This document shows positions 13,970-18,992 of a DNA stretch of 18,992 nucleotides, one piece after another (position 1 is the stretch's first letter; each line of letters opens with the position of its first letter). The notes under the pieces are model-generated. The model did not search any database. It was not told where the DNA came from and saw nothing but the letters and a program-made list of their open reading frames with translations. The stretch is taken from positions 1 to 18,992 of the forward strand of contig CACZHN010000019.1 in assembly GCA_902780985.1 (NCBI GenBank), written 5' to 3'. The translations under genes were made by a program, and so were the position numbers. The stretch is from an uncultured Lachnospiraceae bacterium (GTDB taxonomy: Bacteria > Bacillota_A > Clostridia > Lachnospirales > Lachnospiraceae).

Positions 13970-16216
13970 TCATGCAGTATAATCATATTTCAGTACTGTC
14001 ACCGAAAGAGGCGGCACATCCAATACTATGGAATTCTCACATCTGTCACAAGCAACAGCCTCCGCTTTGATCGTCTTGCCTCTGCCGTTCTTCATCACGT
14101 TATTTCTTCCGAGTCCTCCGAACTTCTTATCATCCGAAGAAAGTATCTCGGTATAACCCGTAAGGCAAGGAACACCGATTCTGTATTCCTTTCTCTCAAC
14201 AGGAACAAAGTTGCATATGAACATGATCTGATTCTTTGCTGTCTTACCTCTTCTTATAAATGCCACGATTCCCGAATCCGCATCATCAACCTTTGTCCAC
14301 TCAAAGCCTATGGTCTCATCATCGTTATAGTACAGTGCATCGTAATCCTTATACAGTTTGTTCAGGGCTTTTACATATTCCTGAATGCCCTTGTTGTTTG
14401 GATTATCCAGCAGGTACCAGTCAAGACTTCTGGCCTCGCTCCACTCTCTTGCCTGAGCAAATTCCTGGCCCATGAAGAGAAGCTTCTTGCCCGGATGTCC
14501 GCACATGAATCCATATGCTGTACGGAGATTTGCGAACTTATCTCCTTCCAGTCCCGGCATCTTGTTAAACATCGAGCACTTAAGATGAACAACCTCATCG
14601 TGAGATATAACAAGTATATAATTTTCAGCATGTGCATAAGACAGGCTGAATGTAAGTCTGTTGTGATTGAACTGACGGAAGTAAGGATCCAGCTTCATGT
14701 ACTCCAGGAAGTCATTCATCCATCCCATATTCCACTTGAAGAGGAATCCCAGTCCCTTCATGTCTGCAGGAGCAGTAACTCCCGGCCATGCCGTAGACTC
14801 TTCGGCGATAAGATAAGCTCCCGGATTTCTCTCTTCCATAACCTTATTGATGTTCTGAAGAAGAGCTATAGCTTCCAGATTCTCTTTTCCGCCGTCCTTA
14901 TTGGCAACCCACTCACCGTCTCTCTTTCCGTAATCCAGATAGAGCATGGATGCCACCGCATCAACACGGAGTCCGTCCACGTGATACTTCTCAACCCAGA
15001 AGAGTGCATTTGCCGTAAGGAAATTGGCAACTTCATTTCTTCCGTAATTAAAGATGTATGTTCCCCAGTCAGGGTGTTCGCCCTTTCTCGGATCCTCATG
15101 TTCGTAAAGAGCCATTCCGTCGAATCTTCCGAGACCATGGGCATCTCTTGGGAAATGCGCAGGCACCCAGTCAAGGATAACCCCTATTCCCAGTGAATGC
15201 ATATGATCCACGAAGTATGCAAAATCATCCGGGCTTCCGTATCTGGAAGTCGGTGCATAGTAATTGGTTACCTGATATCCCCAGGAACCGTCGAAAGGAT
15301 ATTCCGCGATACCCATAAGTTCTATGTGGGTATAGCCCATATCCACAAGATACTTTCCTATTTCGTCCGCATATTCTCTGTAATTATAGAATCCGAAATC
15401 TGAATCCTCTATCTTCTTTTTCCATGAACCCAGATGACATTCGTAGATAGACATCGGCTGCTTCATGCGCGCATTTCTTGTCTGCTTCTTTCGATTATCG
15501 ATCCAGGACTTATCAGTCCACTTAAAGCCGGATATATCCGCTACGATATTTGCATTGTCCGGACGTACCTGATCCTGATTTCCGTAAGGATCGGCCTTAT
15601 AAAGGATATCTCCGTATCTTGTAAGTATCTGATATTTATATATAGCTCCCGGCATAACATCCGGAATGAAAAGTTCGTATACACCGGACACGCTGTGGAT
15701 CTGCATAGGATTCAGAGCGCCGTCCCACATATTGAAATCGCCCACAACCGAAACACGTCTTGCATCCGGAGCCCATACCGCAAAGTATGTACCCTTTACA
15801 CCGTCGATGGTCATCGGGTGTGCGCCCAGCTTCTCATATATATCGTAATTCTTGCCTTCCGCAAAAAGATACGCATCAAAATCGGTGAAGATGCCGTCGA
15901 AGCTGTAGCAGTCCGCGGTCTCCACTGTTGTTCCGTCATAATATTCCGTTACAAGGCGATAATTCGTGCCTTTAAATTTTTTCTTTGGGAAATATATTCC
16001 GTAGAAGCCTTCTTCACTTATCTTCTCAAGTTGAGTAAGTGTTTTTCCTCTAGGCGATTTAACAGAAACGCTGCTTGAATGCGGCTTAAAGCAGGTTATG
16101 ACCTGTCCTTCTCCAAAATCGTGATTACCAAGCAGATGCTTGGGTGCGTTGATCTTCCCGTCGATCAGCTCGTCATACAAAATCCAGTTAACCCAGTTGC
16201 GAAGCCTGTCCTCCAT
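13970..16216 (-). CDS. glgB: 1,4-alpha-glucan branching enzyme (GH13)
   Basis: 748 residues. It cuts alpha-1,4 glucan chains and rejoins them as alpha-1,6 branches during glycogen synthesis in the cytoplasm. Domains: an N-terminal segment (1-120), a CBM48-like domain (about 130-225, with GTYFAVWAPDARRVSVVGDF), the GH13 barrel (about 255-610) and a C-terminal beta domain. Catalytic landmarks are GLRVDAV with nucleophile Asp419, LIAEEST with acid/base Glu472 (E. coli equivalent is the first Glu of AEEST), and ISHDEVVH with Asp540. GSWGYQVTNYYAPTSRYG (310-327) is the usual substrate-binding stretch. After SHDEVVH the sequence reads LKCSM where E. coli-type enzymes have GKGSL. The ATG at 16216 follows AAGGAGGGG with a short gap. 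The gene stands alone, without glgC, glgA or glgP beside it, and is divergent from holA. Confidence 0.95.
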   Translation of the reverse strand: MEDRLRNWVNWILYDELIDGKINAPKHLLGNHDFGEGQVITCFKPHSSSVSVKSPRGKTLTQLEKISEEGFYGIYFPKKKFKGTNYRLVTEYYDGTTVETADCYSFDGIFTDFDAYLFAEGKNYDIYEKLGAHPMTIDGVKGTYFAVWAPDARRVSVVGDFNMWDGALNPMQIHSVSGVYELFIPDVMPGAIYKYQILTRYGDILYKADPYGNQDQVRPDNANIVADISGFKWTDKSWIDNRKKQTRNARMKQPMSIYECHLGSWKKKIEDSDFGFYNYREYADEIGKYLVDMGYTHIELMGIAEYPFDGSWGYQVTNYYAPTSRYGSPDDFAYFVDHMHSLGIGVILDWVPAHFPRDAHGLGRFDGMALYEHEDPRKGEHPDWGTYIFNYGRNEVANFLTANALFWVEKYHVDGLRVDAVASMLYLDYGKRDGEWVANKDGGKENLEAIALLQNINKVMEERNPGAYLIAEESTAWPGVTAPADMKGLGFLFKWNMGWMNDFLEYMKLDPYFRQFNHNRLTFSLSYAHAENYILVISHDEVVHLKCSMFNKMPGLEGDKFANLRTAYGFMCGHPGKKLLFMGQEFAQAREWSEARSLDWYLLDNPNNKGIQEYVKALNKLYKDYDALYYNDDETIGFEWTKVDDADSGIVAFIRRGKTAKNQIMFICNFVPVERKEYRIGVPCLTGYTEILSSDDKKFGGLGRNNVMKNGRGKTIKAEAVACDRCENSIVLDVPPLSVTVLKYDYTA

Positions 16217-16277
16217 ACATACCCCTCCTTATCTCACCCACATTCGGCAGATACAATTATGATACCATAATTTACCA

Positions 16278-16311
16278 TTGATTGAAACCGTTTAATTCAT
16301 TATACTATAAC
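16278..16311 (+). promoter_or_regulatory. Promoter of holA
   Basis: Two overlapping readings fit: TTGATT (16278-16283), 17 nt, TATACT (16301-16306); or TTGAAA (16282-16287), 18 nt, TATAAC (16306-16311). Either starts transcription roughly 15-25 nt before the ATG region at 16335. The 118-nt interval must also carry the divergent glgB promoter, for which I see only weak boxes. Confidence 0.6.
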
Positions 16312-16334
16312 GTGTTTCGGGAGGTAAAACCTAT

Positions 16335-17357
16335 ATGGCAGCAAGCGAAAAAAGCAAAACCGAAAATCCTATGAGCGTCGTAAAACAGCATATCACAGAC
16401 CGCTCATTCAGCAGGATATATCTCTTCTGCGGAAGCGAACAATATCTTGCCCGTCAGTGTATGAACAACCTTGTGGAAGCTATCGTTCCGGACAAGGCAA
16501 ACTCCATGAGTTATACCCGCTTTGTATCGGAGAAATGCGACCTCAACGCTATCTGTTCCGACATGGTAACTCTTCCCTTCTTCGACGAATATCGTCTAAC
16601 TCTGGTGGAAGACAGCGGTTACTTCTCATCCTCCAACGACAAACTGAAGGATGCTTTTGAAACCGTAGGCGAACAGAACATTGTGATCTTTTATGAAACG
16701 AATATAGATAAGAGGACTTCAACCTATAAAGCCATATCCAAGATCGGCACGGTGCTGGAGTTTGAAACTCCGGATGAGGAGACTCTCACCAGATGGATCA
16801 TCGGCCGTTTTGCCGAAGATAATCTTCAGATCCAGCGCGGGGTTCCGGAAGAACTTCTGCAGATTGCAGGAGAAAACATGCTGAACCTGTCCAATGAACT
16901 GGAGAAGCTCCGCTGCTACGCTATGGAAAAAGGTACCATCACTATGGAAGATATATCCCTTCTCTGCAGCGGAAAGATTGAAGATAAGATATTCGAAATG
17001 TGCGATGCCATAGGCCGCCATGACGAGAAGGCCGCCATCAGCCGTTACAACGATCTGGTAGCACTGAAGGCATCCCCTATGTATATAATAACCATGATAG
17101 CCAGACATTTCCGAATTCTGGCACAGCTTTCCTTTATCCAGGAAGGCCGAGACAAGGCCCTCCCTGCCAGAGACAAAGCAGCTCTTGTAGGCATAAAGCC
17201 TTTTGCATTAAAAAAATACCTGCCGCAGCTTCAGGGCGAAACCACGTCAGGTCTTCTTAAAAAGAATGAGTTATGTCTGAAAGCCGACTACGCCGTAAAG
17301 AGCGGACAACTCTCGGACAGCAACTCGGTAGAAAAACTCATAATAAGTCTCTTATAA
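16335..17357 (+). CDS. holA: DNA polymerase III, delta subunit
   Basis: 340 residues, normal for bacterial delta. It is the clamp-loader subunit that opens the sliding clamp ring. It shows the family pattern: RIYLFCGSEQYLARQCMNNL near the N-terminus (27-46), with no functional P-loop; LPFFDEYRLTLVED (80-93); a middle region with TRWIIGRFAEDNLQI; and a C-terminal collar domain with KIEDKIFEMCDAIG and MYIITMIARHFRILAQLSF. The ATG at 16335 follows GGGAGG (16319-16324) with a 10-nt spacer. Facing rpsT is consistent with the frequent holA-rpsT neighbourhood in Firmicutes, although here the two genes converge on a shared terminator. The gene is expected to be essential. Confidence 0.94.
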   Translation: MAASEKSKTENPMSVVKQHITDRSFSRIYLFCGSEQYLARQCMNNLVEAIVPDKANSMSYTRFVSEKCDLNAICSDMVTLPFFDEYRLTLVEDSGYFSSSNDKLKDAFETVGEQNIVIFYETNIDKRTSTYKAISKIGTVLEFETPDEETLTRWIIGRFAEDNLQIQRGVPEELLQIAGENMLNLSNELEKLRCYAMEKGTITMEDISLLCSGKIEDKIFEMCDAIGRHDEKAAISRYNDLVALKASPMYIITMIARHFRILAQLSFIQEGRDKALPARDKAALVGIKPFALKKYLPQLQGETTSGLLKKNELCLKADYAVKSGQLSDSNSVEKLIISLL

Positions 17358-17359
17358 CA

Positions 17360-17386
17360 AAAAAGCACCTCATCGAGGTGCTTTTT
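17360..17386. terminator. Bidirectional terminator between holA and rpsT
   Basis: A perfect 12-bp stem AAAAAGCACCTC / GAGGTGCTTTTT (17360-17371 and 17375-17386) starts 2 nt after the holA stop. The A and T runs at either end provide a U tract on both strands, so it serves holA and the convergent rpsT. Confidence 0.92.
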
Positions 17387-17404
17387 AAATCTTATGTTTA
17401 TCGA

Positions 17405-17668
17405 TTAAGCAAGCTTGTTTACAGCAAGTGTAAGTCTAGAAATCTTTCTAGAAGCTGTATTCTTGTGGTAGATACCCTTTGAAGCTGCCTTGCTGATCTC
17501 TGATGTAGCAACAAGGAGTGCTGCCTCTGCCTCTGCCTTATTTCCTTCAGCGATAGCTGCATCAACCTTCTTTACAAGTGTCTTAACCTTAGACTTGATA
17601 GCCTTGTTTCTCATTTCCTTCTTCTTGCTTACAAGAATTCTCTTCTTAGCTGACTTGATATTAGCCAC
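17405..17668 (-). CDS. rpsT: 30S ribosomal protein S20
   Basis: 87 residues, Lys/Ala-rich and mostly helical, beginning MANIKSAKKRI, the standard S20 start. It binds 16S rRNA early in assembly of the small subunit. Other family landmarks are RNKAIKSKVKTLVKK (20-34) and GIYHKNTASRKISRL (65-79). The start codon is GTG at 17668, preceded by a strong GGAGG with a 9-nt spacer; non-ATG starts for rpsT are known in E. coli (TTG/UUG), where they are tied to autoregulation. It has a 208-nt untranslated upstream region and shares the terminator at 17360-17386 with holA. Confidence 0.96.
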   Translation of the reverse strand: MANIKSAKKRILVSKKKEMRNKAIKSKVKTLVKKVDAAIAEGNKAEAEAALLVATSEISKAASKGIYHKNTASRKISRLTLAVNKLA

Positions 17669-17876
17669 TGTTCTTTACCTCCGGAATTTTCCATTATCGA
17701 ATAATCTCTCCCATCTGTACGTCACTTCAGGGAACTGTTCCTTCGATTCCACTTAGCCAAGACACGTTCGGATTTATCGGCAGTGACGGAATAAATCATC
17801 TGCCAACCGGGCATATGAAATCTAAATGCCTGATATCCAGCCGCGAATACCAAGCGCAACAGATATGATAGCAAAG
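17669..17876 (-). promoter_or_regulatory. rpsT upstream region with interleaved inverted repeats
   Basis: 208 nt without a gene. On the minus strand, GGCAG pairs with CTGCC and GATTTAT pairs with ATAAATC, but the two repeats are interleaved (plus strand: GATTTAT 17771-17777, GGCAG 17779-17783, ATAAATC 17791-17797, CTGCC 17800-17804). They can form one stem or the other, or a strained pseudoknot. Nearer the start there are a GGAA-CTG-TTCC repeat (17731-17741) and an ATTAT-CGA-ATAAT repeat (17693-17705). No clear -35/-10 pair and no known riboswitch motif (T-box, c-di-GMP) was recognised. A leader that lets S20 control its own synthesis is possible. Confidence 0.45.
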
Positions 17877-18992
17877 CTATGCAACTTCGTCAAGAACTTT
17901 TTTACTGTCGTACGCAACCTCATCGGTATGGCTGAAATGACTGTGCGGCAGCTTGTTCCACTTTTTCTCACACACAAGTATGAATATACCCAGAGTAATA
18001 GTCGGGATCAGACAAAATACGGCAGTAAATATTATCGCCGGCATAGAATTATCAGCTATAAAAGCTACTACTACAAAGCATGCGATCAAGCATCCCGAAA
18101 AATACAGCAGGTAGAATTCCAGACCGTAAAGAAGTGCATTTCTTCTTAATATCTGTTTCAGGCGTGGTTTACCACCGCTTTCATCCACTGTTTTCAGTTT
18201 GAGTATCATCTGCCCCGGTGTCCTGCCCTTGGTTATACATGGGAACAGTCCAAAGTATGCAAGCATCGTAAGCCACCATACAAATATTGTAACCATCACC
18301 TCCACAGCGCTGTACGGAACAAATATCTCAACCACCGCAAAGACGATATTGCAAAGAACCAGATCTATAATAAAAACGAACAGTCTTCGAAGAATGGTTA
18401 CATGCTCACCCTTCTTATATGATATCCTGTCGATCTCATCTCTTGTCGGCAGGATCTTGCATATAAGCGGCTGAATCGCATAGCCTATCACCGCACCCAG
18501 AGTATTATTGATAAGATCGTCAACCTCCGTAAATCTGTACGGTTTCGGATAATATCCGTAAAGTGCCGTATACTGTGTTACCTCGAAGAAGAGGCTGGCA
18601 CAGAATCCCGCAAGGATCGTCTCCCTTAATGTAAATCTGAAATAATATCTCAGATACAGTCCCAAAGGAACCGTCATTACTATATTAAAGAGTATCTGGA
18701 AGAAATCACTTGATGTGAAGAATTTCTTCCAAAGGCCGAGATTTGTAAGATTTCCGGAATTAAATCCAAGCTTCTTCATTCCCACATACCAGTCATACCC
18801 CGGTATCCATCTGATTGGATGATCCGGCATAGCCATAACCGCCTCTCTTGACGGAAGCGGAAGTACTGTGAGCAGAAACGCGCACATACAATAAAGTATA
18901 AATGAGTAAACCACAATGGTCCTCATAACAGCGATTCCGCCATACTTTCTGTAATGCCTGATAACAAAAGGCAACGTAAAAAGCGCGGCTAT
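17877..18992 (-). CDS. VanZ-like / RDD fusion membrane protein, N-terminus cut by window edge
   Basis: At least 371 residues; the reading frame is open to the right edge, so the true start lies outside. The first internal start is only a TTG at 18974, and residues before it (IAALFTL...) look like the end of a membrane helix, so I treat the gene as partial. Numbering from that TTG, a VanZ-like domain covers about 17-172: membrane helix IVVYSFILYCMCAFLLTVLPLP, then NIVMTVPLGLYL, SLFFEVTQ and DDLINNTLGAVIGY, all typical of the family. An RDD-like domain covers about 193-345: RRLFVFIIDLVL with the Arg and Asp, and KGRTPGQMILKLKTVD. VanZ relatives affect glycopeptide or lipopeptide tolerance; RDD proteins are often linked to ion or solute handling. 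The exact role is unknown. The stop at 17877 is followed by the rpsT upstream region, and no terminator is evident. Confidence 0.82.
   Translation of the reverse strand: MAALFTLPFVIRHYRKYGGIAVMRTIVVYSFILYCMCAFLLTVLPLPSREAVMAMPDHPIRWIPGYDWYVGMKKLGFNSGNLTNLGLWKKFFTSSDFFQILFNIVMTVPLGLYLRYYFRFTLRETILAGFCASLFFEVTQYTALYGYYPKPYRFTEVDDLINNTLGAVIGYAIQPLICKILPTRDEIDRISYKKGEHVTILRRLFVFIIDLVLCNIVFAVVEIFVPYSAVEVMVTIFVWWLTMLAYFGLFPCITKGRTPGQMILKLKTVDESGGKPRLKQILRRNALLYGLEFYLLYFSGCLIACFVVVAFIADNSMPAIIFTAVFCLIPTITLGIFILVCEKKWNKLPHSHFSHTDEVAYDSKKVLDEVA

Noticed and set aside
14570..14600. GlgB sequence LKCSM after SHDEVVH instead of the E. coli-type GKGSL, as a possible loss of function
   Set aside because: All catalytic residues are present and I believe this variant is common in clostridial branching enzymes, so it is probably a lineage feature.
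13967..15196. 409-codon plus-strand open frame
   Set aside because: Antisense to glgB, which has all GH13 catalytic motifs; the plus-strand product has no domain and an unnatural composition.
17669..17876. T-box or other known riboswitch, or a tRNA, upstream of rpsT
   Set aside because: No T-box core sequence, no GEMM-like motif and no cloverleaf could be found on either strand.

Overview
The window looks like ordinary chromosome from a Gram-positive anaerobe of the Clostridia, most likely a Lachnospiraceae plant-fibre degrader of the Butyrivibrio/Pseudobutyrivibrio/Roseburia type. This is inferred from family content, not from a database match. The pointers are strong Shine-Dalgarno sites (GGAGG type), a cytoplasmic GH10 xylanase, a lone clostridial-style branching enzyme, a small rubredoxin, a VanZ/RDD membrane protein, and holA facing rpsT. 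Codon use looks even across the window. I see no transposase, phage gene, CRISPR array, tRNA or rRNA.

Layout from left to right, mostly minus strand. (1) 1-1117 is the N-terminal part of a secreted protein with a Pro/Glu/Val repeat stalk; it has its own sigma-A-type promoter and a leader hairpin. (2) 1318-5568 holds a MATE exporter, an intracellular GH10 xylanase that starts inside the MATE gene (68-nt overlap), and a PutP-type sodium/proline symporter with a probable extra promoter and a strong terminator. A divergent AraC-family regulator (5700-6443, plus) faces this block. (3) 6430-11250 is a tightly packed four-gene operon: MoxR ATPase, DUF58 protein, membrane transglutaminase-like protein, and a CE4-type deacetylase. 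Gaps are 7 nt, an 11-nt overlap and 1 nt, and two genes start with TTG. (4) 11336-11491 is a 51-residue rubredoxin with its own promoter and terminator. (5) 11601-13841 is a membrane-anchored c-di-GMP phosphodiesterase with a degenerate GGDEF domain and an intact EAL domain. (6) 13970-16216 is glgB, glycogen branching enzyme. (7) 16335-17357 (plus) is holA, DNA polymerase III delta, sharing a bidirectional terminator with rpsT (17405-17668, minus). (8) 17877 to the right edge is a VanZ-RDD fusion whose start lies outside the window.

The genes fall into separate functional units. The MoxR/DUF58/transglutaminase set is a known but poorly understood cell-envelope module, here extended by a deacetylase. 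The AraC/MATE/xylanase/PutP block looks like a small regulated carbohydrate and transport locus, without the sugar importer or xylosidase one would expect. No clear-cut new system stands out. The best leads are the MATE-xylanase gene overlap, the deacetylase added to the MoxR operon, the interleaved inverted repeats in the rpsT leader, and the shortened first iron-binding loop of the rubredoxin.
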